Positions 34,152 through 43,451 of a stretch of DNA of 58,430 nucleotides are shown one piece after another. Numbering within the stretch: the first letter of the stretch is position 1; each line of letters opens with the position of its first letter. The translations under genes and the position numbers were made by a program. This DNA is from Candidatus Trichorickettsia mobilis (lineage in GTDB: Bacteria; Pseudomonadota; Alphaproteobacteria; Rickettsiales; Rickettsiaceae), in contig NZ_CP112936.1 of assembly GCF_034366785.1 (NCBI RefSeq), positions 1-58,430 on the forward strand, in the 5' to 3' direction. The notes below the pieces were generated by a model. It saw nothing but the letters and a program-made list of their open reading frames with translations. It was not told the DNA's origin and searched no databases.

Positions 34152-35975
34152 ATGACAGAGCAGGATAAAATAATAACAAGAGATAGTAATGACAAGCGTC
34201 GACCAAGGATGCTAATAGGTACTGACGATTTTAGGAAATTACTCTTAAACAGTGATGTGTTTGTTGATAAGAGTTTATTAATCAAAGAAGTGATAGAAGA
34301 TAGCGGTGATGTCATCTTAATCACCAGACCTAGGCGTTGGGGCAAGAGCCTTAATCTTGATATGATCAGAAGATTTCTTGAAGCAGAGGTAGATGAGTGC
34401 GGTAATTACTTATCCCTAGAACAGAGGATTAATAATAAACTATTTGCAGGCGGCAGGATAGATTTAGGATTTGGAGAGTTCAAAGAATTAAAGCCTTTAA
34501 AAATTAATAGTTATACCAATATAATTAAACGTCAGGGTCAGTTCCCGGTAATATTACTAAATCTAAAAAATGTTAAAGGTACAAATTATCAAGAAATAGA
34601 AGACAAAGTAAGACTTAGTGTGAGAAACTTGTATGAAAATTATGATTATTTAATGGATAGTCAGAAAATCACTAAAGAAGACAAGCATGATTTTAAGAAC
34701 TATCTTATCGGCAATGTAGATTTAGTTTACTTGCAGAATAGCTTGGTTTTTCTAAGCAAGCTATTATTCCAACACTTTGGCCGAAAATGCTATATATTAA
34801 TTGATGAATATGATACGCCAATTAATAATACTTACCTAGAGTTTGAGCATAAACTGGAAGAATTTGAGCGGGTTCTTAAGCTTTTTAGAGGAATGTTGGG
34901 TAATAGTCTAAAAAGTAACCCATATATAGACAGAGGGCTTATTACCGGCATATTTAGAATAGCAAAAGCTAATTTATTTTCTGACTTAAATAATGTCACC
35001 GAATATACTTTAGTTGATGAAGATTTTTCTGAGTTTTATGGCTTTACCCAAGCAGAAGTAGACGAATTATTGATAAAGATACCGACTACAATCGCCAAAG
35101 AGCAAATTAAAGATTGGTATAACGGTTATACATTTGGTGGTAAGATTATCTATAATCCATGGTCAATTATGCAATGCCTTGCTCACAAGGGCAAGCTTGA
35201 TCATTACTGGCTTGATAGCGGTGGTACTAGTTTAATAGACAAAATGTTAATATCCGATGAAATGCAAGAAAATTTGCAGCAACTAGCAGCAGGAGGCAGT
35301 ATAACAACTCAAATTACGAAGCAAATTAGTTTTAATGATATTAATAAACCGATAGGATTATTTAGTTTATTATTGTTTAGCGGTTATTTGAATCCTATTC
35401 CCATTGAACCGACGGCAAATATTTATCAGTTATCAGTACCTAATCAGGAAATAAAATATATTTATGAAACAAGAGTATTACAATGGGTGACCAATAAGCT
35501 GAACGTAGACAGTTCTAGATATTATTCTTTTATCGGTTTATTGCCCGCCGGTAAAATAGAAGAGTTTAAAGATCACTTACAGGAATTATTACATAACGCC
35601 ACTAGCTTTTACCAAACCGGAGAGAGAAAAGCTGAGCTATTCTATAGTGGTTTTATGCTTGGCTTAGTTAACACCCTGGCGCCAAGCCATATTATCGATA
35701 GTGAAAGAGAAACCGGTAAAGGCAGAGCCGATATTATGTTAATTCCTAAAATTAACAAAGGTGATCTCGCTATTATCATTGAGTATAAAATAGCTAAAAA
35801 TATAGAAGACTTAAGCAATATAGCTAGGATAGGATTAAACCAGATTTTGAATAAACAATATGATATAAAAATTAAGGAACATTTGCATGTTAAGAAGATT
35901 GTAAAAATTGCTATGGTTTTTTGTGGGCAAGAGGTCGATATGCAATATCAGATTGATTCAATTAAGGAACGGTGA
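34152..35975 (+). CDS. AAA-ATPase-like/PD-(D/E)XK nuclease protein
   Basis: A protein of 607 residues. The first part has IGTDDFRKLL, VDKSLLIKEVIED and ITRPRRWGKSLNLDMIRRFLE, the altered P-loop of the AAA-ATPase-like family; YILIDEYDTPINNTY is its Walker B region. The C-terminal part has FYSGFMLGLVNTLAP, then ETGKGRADIMLIP and AIIIEYKIAK, the core of a PD-(D/E)XK nuclease fold (D-x(n)-E-x-K). The family is abundant in intracellular bacteria, with unknown role. It lies alone, 274 bases after tssM and 156 before vgrG, so it is probably an insertion into the secretion operon. Confidence 0.82.
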   Translation: MTEQDKIITRDSNDKRRPRMLIGTDDFRKLLLNSDVFVDKSLLIKEVIEDSGDVILITRPRRWGKSLNLDMIRRFLEAEVDECGNYLSLEQRINNKLFAGGRIDLGFGEFKELKPLKINSYTNIIKRQGQFPVILLNLKNVKGTNYQEIEDKVRLSVRNLYENYDYLMDSQKITKEDKHDFKNYLIGNVDLVYLQNSLVFLSKLLFQHFGRKCYILIDEYDTPINNTYLEFEHKLEEFERVLKLFRGMLGNSLKSNPYIDRGLITGIFRIAKANLFSDLNNVTEYTLVDEDFSEFYGFTQAEVDELLIKIPTTIAKEQIKDWYNGYTFGGKIIYNPWSIMQCLAHKGKLDHYWLDSGGTSLIDKMLISDEMQENLQQLAAGGSITTQITKQISFNDINKPIGLFSLLLFSGYLNPIPIEPTANIYQLSVPNQEIKYIYETRVLQWVTNKLNVDSSRYYSFIGLLPAGKIEEFKDHLQELLHNATSFYQTGERKAELFYSGFMLGLVNTLAPSHIIDSERETGKGRADIMLIPKINKGDLAIIIEYKIAKNIEDLSNIARIGLNQILNKQYDIKIKEHLHVKKIVKIAMVFCGQEVDMQYQIDSIKER

Positions 35976-36131
35976 GTATTGGCACAGCAATTTTAAATAT
36001 GGCTGAGGAGTGCTACTTAGCTAAATCACCACTAGAACTTAACCTTTGAAGTAATATCTATAACTATTCTAGGATTTAAAGGACATTACAATGATAAATG
36101 ATTACTCGTTTAGTCTATTAAGGAATAGTTA

Positions 36132-38192
36132 TTGAAAATGAATGGTAATTTTAGTCATGGACAGAAGCTAAATTTGAAATTATTAGGAGAATGGGATAAT
36201 CAAGATCTTTACGGTAGAATAATAAAAATTCAAGCTTTAGAGGAAATTTCAGAATTATTTAACTATCGTTTAACTCTTTTTACGGTAAATAAAGAAATAA
36301 TGGCTCAAGCGTTATGTGGTAAAATTATCTCCTTTGCTATAAGTTCAACTATTGATACTAAAAAAACAATCGAAAGAACCTTTAGCGGTATAGTAAATAA
36401 AGCTCACTTTAGCAAACGACAAAATCCAAAAGCTTCAGCTAACCATGAATTTGAATACTGTCTAGAAGTGGTTCCACAACTGTTTAACGCCACCATGGTC
36501 AAGCATTCTCGAATATTTCATGCACCTGAGCAAAAATTATTAACTATCATAGAAACTGTACTTAAAAATTACAAAATTGATTATGAGTGTAACATAAAAA
36601 ATTCTGAGGAGTTGATTGCAGAAAACTGCATTCAATATAACGAATCAGATTATGAGTTTATTTACCGGTTGTTATATGCAGCTGGACTCTATTATTTTTT
36701 CAAGCATGTTGAGCAGAAACATATTATGGTTATTTCCAACCAGCTAACTTCTTATTCGGATTTGGACGATAAATCAGTAAAACATATTTATGATAAAGGA
36801 AATATCCTAAGTTTACATAATATTTCCTTCCAATATTCTAATCACATTACCGATTATACGGTTAAAGCTTTTTCTTATGCTAACCCTGAGAAAATAGTAG
36901 AAAGCACTTATTCTAAAGTAAGTCATCAAGTGCAGGTTCCTTTAAATCTTCAAAACGAAGAAATCATCTATACTTATGAAATAAAAGATACTGCTCAAAT
37001 TACTAAATTTGCAGAAAATAACGCTATCAAAGATCAATATTTCAGTAAAAGCATAGAGGGAACCAGCACTTATATGCGCTTTACTATCGGTAAAAAATTT
37101 AACCTGCAAGGAAAATTCTTTGAACATCTTAAGACTACAGAATACGTAATTATCAAATTGGCTTTTGAAGTATCTGAAAATATTAGTGAACAACAATATC
37201 TAAATAACTTTGTTGCCATTGCAAGTGACACTATATTTGCCGCTATTAAGCCAATATGTAAACCGGTTATTCAGGGCTTACATTTTGCGTTAGTAGTTAA
37301 TGGCAATGGTGAAAGCAGTAGTCAGGAACCGTATTGCGATGAAAAAGGCCGGGTATATATAAAATTATTATGGGGCAACGATAGTAATATATGTAAAGCC
37401 AATATTTTAAGTACCAGCAATAGTTTTACCTTGCCGCGCATAGGTTCTCTAGCCTATGTATTATTTCCTCATAACAATATGTATAATGATATTCCGGTAA
37501 TTGTTGGGATAAGTAATGAAGGATTAATGGATTTCAATAACAAGGAAGAATGGTATAAAAATATTTATATGACCTATCCGGCCAGTAGCGAAGCAAGTTT
37601 ATATAATTTTATTTCCTTTAAAGATAAAAAAGATGAACAGGAAGTAAAAGTCCAAGCGCGGAAAGATATGTATTTGGAGATAGAAAACAACAGACTCAGT
37701 ACTATTAAAAACGATAGTACTGAGTCTATAAAAAATATAAGAACAATTACCATTGAAGAAGGTAATGATATTTTGGAAGTAAATAAAGGGGATATCCTGA
37801 TCAAGGTAAAGGAAGGTAATTATCATCTTTCCTGTAAAGCAAAAGTATGTATAAATTCTGAGGATCAAATCCAGATTGATGCTAAATCTGACTTAAGTAT
37901 AAAATCCGGGGGAAAAATTAACATTGAATCGGTAGATGGAATTTATATTAACACCAAGGGAAAGTATGAGGTAAAATCTCAGGGTGACGCTGCTATCGAT
38001 GCTACCGGTAATGTTACGGTTAAATCTTCACAAAACATCAACAATAAGGCCGGTATGGCAGCAGCATATGAAGCAGGGACCTCTATTAATATCAAGTCCA
38101 ATGCTAAGGCAAGTATAGATAGTGCTGTAACCGAAATTAAAGGTAAAGCTACTGTTAAGGTCAACGCTCCTTTTACCAATATCTCAATGTAA
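36132..38192 (+). CDS. vgrG: T6SS spike protein VgrG (TssI)
   Basis: A protein of 686 residues. The gp27-like part spans about 1-380 (QALEEISELFNYRL, the GIVNKAHFS segment, IQYNESDYEFIYRLLYAAGLYYFF, the last being the VgrG signature). The gp5-like OB fold follows (EPYCDEKGRVYIKLLWG, NSFTLPRIGSLAYVLFP, DIPVIVGI), then a needle of repeated beta strands to the end, with no extra C-terminal effector domain. The TTG at 36132 stands 7 bases after AAGGA; an ATG two codons on is the other option. VgrG caps the Hcp tube and carries the PAAR tip, encoded two genes on. Confidence 0.93.
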   Translation: MKMNGNFSHGQKLNLKLLGEWDNQDLYGRIIKIQALEEISELFNYRLTLFTVNKEIMAQALCGKIISFAISSTIDTKKTIERTFSGIVNKAHFSKRQNPKASANHEFEYCLEVVPQLFNATMVKHSRIFHAPEQKLLTIIETVLKNYKIDYECNIKNSEELIAENCIQYNESDYEFIYRLLYAAGLYYFFKHVEQKHIMVISNQLTSYSDLDDKSVKHIYDKGNILSLHNISFQYSNHITDYTVKAFSYANPEKIVESTYSKVSHQVQVPLNLQNEEIIYTYEIKDTAQITKFAENNAIKDQYFSKSIEGTSTYMRFTIGKKFNLQGKFFEHLKTTEYVIIKLAFEVSENISEQQYLNNFVAIASDTIFAAIKPICKPVIQGLHFALVVNGNGESSSQEPYCDEKGRVYIKLLWGNDSNICKANILSTSNSFTLPRIGSLAYVLFPHNNMYNDIPVIVGISNEGLMDFNNKEEWYKNIYMTYPASSEASLYNFISFKDKKDEQEVKVQARKDMYLEIENNRLSTIKNDSTESIKNIRTITIEEGNDILEVNKGDILIKVKEGNYHLSCKAKVCINSEDQIQIDAKSDLSIKSGGKINIESVDGIYINTKGKYEVKSQGDAAIDATGNVTVKSSQNINNKAGMAAAYEAGTSINIKSNAKASIDSAVTEIKGKATVKVNAPFTNISM

Positions 38193-38210
38193 TATATTGA
38201 AATTATAATT

Positions 38211-38738
38211 GTGTTGAATAATATAGAAAGAATTGAATATAGAGAAAATAACTCAATTATTGCAAGATATCATGTAGTAGATGAGAAATTGCATGGGCCA
38301 TATTTAGGTTATTGTGAAAATGGAAAGCTACAATGTAAAATGGGTTATGAGCTGGGAGAATTAAACGGTATTTGTTACTTTTATGATGATAATGAGGAAA
38401 TTATCCAAATACTAAGGTTTCAAAAAAACGTTCTTCATGGTCGAGCTTTATTATTTAATAACAATGAACTAGTGTCTTATAGTAAATATAAAAACGGCAA
38501 GTTAAACGGTTTAACTAGAACATATTACCCCGGTAGGATAATACAAAGCACCATGAATTATACTCTAGGTAAACTTGACGGTACTGTCTGTTATTTTGAT
38601 ATCCGAGGGTACATTATTCATCAGGCAGAATATAGAGGAGGCCAACTTCACGGTTCTACTATAACTTACCATGATAATCAAATATTAAAGATAGAAAAGT
38701 ACTCTAATAATCAATTAATCGGTGTAGAAGATGCCTAA
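38211..38738 (+). CDS. MORN-variant repeat protein between VgrG and PAAR
   Basis: A protein of 175 residues starting with GTG at 38211. It is made of about eight repeats of 20-23 residues with the core (L/K)-x-G-x-x-x-x-Y (for example LHGPYLGYCENGKL, LNGICYFYDDN, LHGRALLFNN, LNGLTRTYYPG, LDGTVCYFDIRG, LHGSTITYHDN). These are MORN-like beta-hairpin repeats, also annotated as YwqK-type antitoxin in some databases. It follows vgrG by 18 bases and overlaps the PAAR-like gene by 8 bases, so it belongs to the spike operon. It may be an adaptor, chaperone or cargo linked to the spike. That role is inference. Confidence 0.75.
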   Translation: MLNNIERIEYRENNSIIARYHVVDEKLHGPYLGYCENGKLQCKMGYELGELNGICYFYDDNEEIIQILRFQKNVLHGRALLFNNNELVSYSKYKNGKLNGLTRTYYPGRIIQSTMNYTLGKLDGTVCYFDIRGYIIHQAEYRGGQLHGSTITYHDNQILKIEKYSNNQLIGVEDA

Positions 38739-39099
38739 ACAATGTTGTGCCGGTGGAATAATGAGATGTAGCTTTGGCCTATGTCCTATTCCCTTAAATG
38801 TTTTACCTGTTAACGGTGTTTTTACCAACACACCTGCTGCTAATATTATGGATAATAAGCCATTCTTGAATATTCCAACTTTTGCTACCTGCTCTTCACC
38901 ATTAAATCCGTTAGTTATCGCTAATTTTGGCTTTCCGGCTCCATGTATACCTAATATTGTAACTCCGTGGTTTATAGGCGCCATAGGGGTAATGGTTGCT
39001 AATATCCCGGCTGTAAACGAGCAATCAAAATGTATGTGTGCTTATGGAGGAATTGTGAGCTTTGATTTTGCCGGACAAATTACTTTGGATGTAGGTTGA
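38731..39099 (+). CDS. PAAR-like spike tip protein (DUF4280 type)
   Basis: A protein of 122 residues rich in Cys, Pro and Asn. The blocks MRCSFGLCPIPLNVLP, PAANIMDNKPFLNIPTFATC, PCIPNIVTPWF and KCMCAYGGIVSF match the DUF4280/PAAR-like family that tops the VgrG spike. No effector domain is fused. It overlaps the MORN protein by 8 bases and is followed after 33 bases by tssA. Confidence 0.85.
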   Translation: MPKQCCAGGIMRCSFGLCPIPLNVLPVNGVFTNTPAANIMDNKPFLNIPTFATCSSPLNPLVIANFGFPAPCIPNIVTPWFIGAIGVMVANIPAVNEQSKCMCAYGGIVSFDFAGQITLDVG

Positions 39100-39132
39100 A
39101 AATAAAATTTTAGGTTTAACCGGGAATATTAC

Positions 39133-40266
39133 ATGACTGACTACGAAAAAATTTTACAACCGATTAGTGAGAACTCCCCCACCGGTGTAGATATTAGAAA
39201 AGATAATAATGAAAATTTTCAGCTTTATTTAAGATTAAAAGATCATCGCTCAAACATAATTAATGAAGAAGATGATAAGTTTGAGAATAATCAAGCACTG
39301 GTTGTTGACACTAATTCATGGCAAGAAATAATCGCTTCTTCAGAAAATTTATTGGCTAGCTACTCCAAAGACCTAGAAATAGCTATTTGGCTTCTAGAAG
39401 GATTAACTAGGCTTAAAGGATTTCAAGGATTAAACATTGGCTTAAAAATTATCTGCTACTTGCTTGAAAAACACGAGCATGAGGTTCATCCACAAAAAAG
39501 TACTGAAGAATCTATGGAAATCCAATTGGCTGCCATATCCATGCTAAGCGGTAAATATGAAAACGGTAGTATAATAGTGCCAATTTATTTCTCTCCTTTT
39601 TTATCCACAACTAGTGGTGATTTATATCATCTTTGGTCATTAAAGAAAATATTAGAAAGTAATAACAAAGTTAAAAATAATTATAAGGTGACAAAAGAAA
39701 TTGTTTTGCAATCTGCAGAATTAATGTCTATTGTTTCTTTACTAACGGAGGAAGAATTTTTAATATCTAAACTAGAGATTTCTAGTTGTGTAGAAAATAT
39801 AAATATATTAAGCAAAATCATTAATAATAACTTTGGCGCACAAGCGCCTAACTTAAAAAATTTAATTAATGTAATAAACTATTGCTTTAACCTAGTAAAT
39901 GTTATTTCTGCAATAATAGAAGAGAAAAAAAATCTTTCTTCTCTAACTACGGTGGTAGAACAAAAACATAATGAAGGGGATAATAAGAATCATCAATCAT
40001 TAGTTATTTCAACCCAAATACCAGACAAGGTTGCAGCAATTGAAGCTTTAGCTAATTTGGTAAAGTTTTTTAGGAAAAATGAACCGCATTCACCGGTTTC
40101 TTATATTTTGGAGCGGGCTTTAGGTTGGTGTAACTTAAGCTTACCGGAAGTAATATGCGAAATGATGTCGGATGAAGCCCGAGCGGAATTTTGCAAAATT
40201 TCCGGAGTGCCGTTTATAGACACCAGATCGGATTATCAACAAGAAGATGAAGAAGAAAGAATATAA
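39133..40266 (+). CDS. tssA: T6SS assembly protein TssA (ImpA)
   Basis: A protein of 377 residues. The ImpA N domain is clear: ILQPISENSPTGVDIRKD, WQEIIASSENLLASYSKDLEIAIWLLEGLTRLKGFQGLNIGL. The C-terminal part has AIEALANLVKFFRKNEPHSPVSYILERALGW, as in TssA proteins with a short C-terminal domain. TssA primes baseplate assembly and guides tail elongation. It precedes tssB by 34 bases. Confidence 0.9.
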   Translation: MTDYEKILQPISENSPTGVDIRKDNNENFQLYLRLKDHRSNIINEEDDKFENNQALVVDTNSWQEIIASSENLLASYSKDLEIAIWLLEGLTRLKGFQGLNIGLKIICYLLEKHEHEVHPQKSTEESMEIQLAAISMLSGKYENGSIIVPIYFSPFLSTTSGDLYHLWSLKKILESNNKVKNNYKVTKEIVLQSAELMSIVSLLTEEEFLISKLEISSCVENINILSKIINNNFGAQAPNLKNLINVINYCFNLVNVISAIIEEKKNLSSLTTVVEQKHNEGDNKNHQSLVISTQIPDKVAAIEALANLVKFFRKNEPHSPVSYILERALGWCNLSLPEVICEMMSDEARAEFCKISGVPFIDTRSDYQQEDEEERI

Positions 40267-40300
40267 TAAATTTATCATGCAAACCTAATTAAGGAGTTTT

Positions 40301-40837
40301 ATGGCCAACGTATATGATAAAATAAAAAAAGTAAAAAAACCTAGGGTCCAAATATCCTATGAAGTAGAAGATGGCGGTAAGTCAGAAAAAAAGGAATTAC
40401 CCTTTGTGGTTGGTGTACTTGGAGATTTCTCAGGACAACCGGCTACTCCTTTGAAGCCATTCAAACAACGTAAATTTATTAACATAGAAGGTAGTACTTT
40501 TAACAATGTATTAGCTAAAATAGAGCCTGGCTTGAATTTTAAGGTTAAAAATACTCTCAAAAACGATGGTAGTGAATTGGATATTAACTTAAAATTCACC
40601 TCTATGGATGATTTTCTCCCCGATCGAATAGCAGAGCAGGTAGAACCGCTTAAAAAACTTTTGAATGTACGAACTAAACTGAAAGAGCTATTAGGTAAAG
40701 CAGATCGGTCTGAAGATCTTGAGGCAGCGTTGGAAAAAATATTAAATGACAATAGTCAGTTAAAAGCTTTATCTACTGATCTAGGTATTAACCCTGAGGA
40801 TAGTAGTACAAAAGATGTAACCCCTAAACCGGAATAA
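40301..40837 (+). CDS. tssB: T6SS sheath small subunit TssB (VipA)
   Basis: A protein of 178 residues. The family signature is present: VQISYEVEDGGKSEKKELPFVVGVLGDFSGQP, then RKFINIEGSTFNNVLAKI and FTSMDDFLPDRIAEQVEPLKKLL. A strong AAGGAG precedes the ATG. TssB and TssC form the contractile sheath. A long helical tail follows, with the region that ClpV would grip in other systems, but no clpV gene is in the window. Confidence 0.95.
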   Translation: MANVYDKIKKVKKPRVQISYEVEDGGKSEKKELPFVVGVLGDFSGQPATPLKPFKQRKFINIEGSTFNNVLAKIEPGLNFKVKNTLKNDGSELDINLKFTSMDDFLPDRIAEQVEPLKKLLNVRTKLKELLGKADRSEDLEAALEKILNDNSQLKALSTDLGINPEDSSTKDVTPKPE

Positions 40838-40848
40838 AGAGTGATTTT

Positions 40849-42321
40849 ATGGAAACAGTAACAGCAGAAAATACCGCCACTGAAGCCCAAGCTTTAAGTA
40901 TATTAGATAATGTGGTACAGGTAGCAAGAATAGATAAAGCCCAGATCTCAGAATTACTAACCGTATTAGTGGAAGAATCTCTAAAAGGTACGGTAGTTTG
41001 GGATAAGAACTTTACTAATACTATTAATAAAGCAGTAGAGTTAATCAATGATTTAGTTTCTAATCAAATCTCCGAGATTCTTCATAATCCAAATCTCCAA
41101 AAACTTGAAGGTAGCTGGCGTGGTTTGTTATATCTGGTTAAAAATACTTTATGTGGATCAGATCTTAAAATTAAATTACTTGATGTTGATAAGGAAACTT
41201 TATTCAAGAATTTTGATAAAGCTATTGAGTTTGATCAAAGTGATTTATTTAAAAAAGTCTACGAGGAAGAGTATGGTAGTGCCGGTGGAGCTCCATACGG
41301 AGTATTAGTAGGTGATTATGATTTTACCAATCATCCGCAGGACATCAAATTACTGCAATATATAGCCGAAGTCTCTGCTGCATCCTTCGCTCCTTTTATT
41401 TCTCAAGCAGCACCGGTATTTATGGGGCTTAATTCATGGGAAGAATTAGCTAAGCCAAGTAACTTATCCAGTATATTTGCTTCGGCAGAATATGCTAACT
41501 GGAATAGTTTTCGTAAAAGCGAAGAATCACGGTTTGTATGCTTGACTTTACCGCGTACCTTAGCACGGTTACCATATGGAAAAAATACTGTGCCGGTAGA
41601 AGGCTTTAATTATGAAGAAGTAGATCTTAACGAAAAGGGACAAGCAAAAAAGAATCCACATGAGCATTTTTGTTGGATGAATTCTGCTTACGTACATGCT
41701 ACCATGTTAACAAGAGCTTTTGCTGAGTATGGTTGGTGCACGTCAATTAGAGGTGTTGAGAATGGTGGTAAAGTAGACGGGCTGAACGTACATGTATTTT
41801 TAAGCGATGACGGTGACATTGATATGGAATGTCCTACCGAAGTTGGAATTACCGATCGTCGTGAAGCAGAGCTAAGTGCTTTAGGGTTCTTACCGTTATG
41901 TCATTATAAAAACGAAGCTTATGCAGTATTCTTCGGTGCTCAGACTACCAACATGCCTAAGCAATATGACGATCCTGACGCTACTGCCAATGCTGAAATA
42001 GCGGCAAGATTGCCGTATATTTTAGCTACTTCCAGGGTAGCGCATTACTTAAAGGTAATAGCGCGGGATAAGATTGGTTCGTTTATGGAGCTTTCAGACG
42101 TCGAGAAATGGCTAAATGACTGGATTCTTAATTACATTAACTCTAACCCTGATTCCGGACAACAATTAAAGTCAAGGTTCCCGTTTGCTGCTGCCAAAAT
42201 TGCTGTTGAAGAAATCCCTGGTAGACCTGGGTCTTACAACGCTATAGCTTGGTTAAGGCCGTGGTTACAGTTAGAGGAGTTAACTACCTCATTAAGGTTA
42301 GTGGCAAGAATTCCTGAATAG
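40849..42321 (+). CDS. tssC: T6SS sheath large subunit TssC (VipB)
   Basis: A protein of 490 residues, normal for TssC. Conserved blocks include KLEGSWRGLLYLVKNT, YGVLVGDYDFTNHPQDI, FVCLTLPRTLARLPYG, HFCWMNSAYVHATMLTRAFAEYGWCTSIRG, LSALGFLPLCHYKNEAYAVFFG, TSRVAHYLKVIARDKIGSF and SYNAIAWLRPWLQLEELTTSLRLVARIP. It follows tssB by 11 bases and is the last gene of the T6SS operon. A divergent second TssC-like gene lies at 22816. Confidence 0.96.
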   Translation: METVTAENTATEAQALSILDNVVQVARIDKAQISELLTVLVEESLKGTVVWDKNFTNTINKAVELINDLVSNQISEILHNPNLQKLEGSWRGLLYLVKNTLCGSDLKIKLLDVDKETLFKNFDKAIEFDQSDLFKKVYEEEYGSAGGAPYGVLVGDYDFTNHPQDIKLLQYIAEVSAASFAPFISQAAPVFMGLNSWEELAKPSNLSSIFASAEYANWNSFRKSEESRFVCLTLPRTLARLPYGKNTVPVEGFNYEEVDLNEKGQAKKNPHEHFCWMNSAYVHATMLTRAFAEYGWCTSIRGVENGGKVDGLNVHVFLSDDGDIDMECPTEVGITDRREAELSALGFLPLCHYKNEAYAVFFGAQTTNMPKQYDDPDATANAEIAARLPYILATSRVAHYLKVIARDKIGSFMELSDVEKWLNDWILNYINSNPDSGQQLKSRFPFAAAKIAVEEIPGRPGSYNAIAWLRPWLQLEELTTSLRLVARIPE

Positions 42322-42459
42322 TAAAAGCTAATTAAGATTCAAGTACTAGATAGAGAGTTAATAAAAAATTAAATGAATCTCTATTTTGGCAGATGGCTGA
42401 TTATTTTTACGTATAGCAAGCAAATTGACGGTTACAGGAAGGTGTTTCTCTCTAATTTG

Positions 42460-43396
42460 ATGAGTGAAGTAGTCTCTAGTGACAATTTAGATAGAGCATT
42501 GGCACATGTTTATCACGGTTGAAAAAATGATTCGCATAATAGTGATATTTGGAGGTTAACTTTATATTGCCCTAAATATAGAGAAATAATTAGAGAGCAA
42601 TTACTTGCAGGTAGTTATAAGTTATCACAATTATCCGTATTTAGAGGTGAAGATAATAAATATTATACGAGTTGGTACGCTAAAGATGCCATAGTTTTAA
42701 AAGCGTTATCAATAGTGTTAGACCCAGTGATAATAACAGATGTAGGTAATAGATGCTTTCACCTTAAGGGCAATGGCGGATTAAAGGGTGCCGTTCGAGT
42801 TGCAGTAACAGAAATAGAGAATTATACCTACATGATTAAATCAGATGTTGCCGATTTTTATTCAAGCACAAATCATCAAATATTACTGGATTATTGCAAG
42901 CAGATAATTAAAGATAAAAGAGTAATATCAATTCTACATCAATATATGAATCGCTTAAAAGTATATGAAGGCGAATATAAGCTTATAACCAAGGGAATAT
43001 CCAAAGACTGCTCATTATCGCCGTTAATGGGTGCGTTAATTTTAAAGTCATTGGATGAAATTGTCCACAATGGTTGTGCTTACGTGCGCTATATGGATGA
43101 TTGGTTGATATTAACTAAAACTAGAGGACAATGTCGTCGTCTAGTTAAGGATATGCATAAAATCATGCATCAGTTAAGGTTTAAATTAGCTTACGATAAG
43201 ACCTATATAGGTAGGATAAAAAAGGGGTTTGACTCTTTAGGTTATCGTTTTAGCGAGCAGGTATAATTGGTATTGCTCCAAAACAATTAGGAATTTTATA
43301 GAAAAAACGGCTAAGCTTTATGAACAAAATGTGTCAGATCAGCGTGTTGGTCGTTACATAAATTGGTGGGTATCTTGGGTTGAAGCTGGGTTATAG
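42460..43396 (+). pseudogene. Decayed reverse transcriptase
   Basis: The frame from ATG 42460 runs through an in-frame TGA (42520-42522), then SHNSDIWRLTLYCPKYREIIREQLL, SYKLSQLSVF, the RT palm with MIKSDVADFY, GISKDCSLSPLMGALIL and RYMDDWLILTKTR, and FDSLGYRF; after a frameshift near 43262 it continues SKTIRNFIEKTAKLYEQN and WWVSWVEAGL, ending at 43396. YMDD is intact, but stop and frameshift make it a pseudogene. It resembles the non-intron RTs found in bacterial mobile elements; no domain V hairpin was found nearby. An intact open stretch lies at 42715-43266. Confidence 0.7.
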
Positions 43397-43451
43397 TAGT
43401 AGTCACGAGCAATTCATTCAACAATGGGTAATTTGAATATCAAGAGCTTTA

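Noticed and set aside
37574-38179. Open frames on the minus strand inside vgrG
   Set aside because: They are shadows of the VgrG needle repeats in other frames.
38211-38738. MORN protein as the antitoxin of a toxin-antitoxin pair
   Set aside because: The antitoxin name comes from database labels for YwqK-like repeats. There is no toxin partner here; the neighbours are VgrG and PAAR.
22816-42321. Contractile injection system of the PVC/Afp type
   Set aside because: TssJ, TssL, TssM and TssK, the membrane-complex and connector proteins, are present. These are specific to T6SS.
42460-43396. Retron or diversity-generating retroelement
   Set aside because: No msr/msd-like structured RNA or template/variable repeat pair was seen, motif 4 does not have the DGR form, and the gene is broken.
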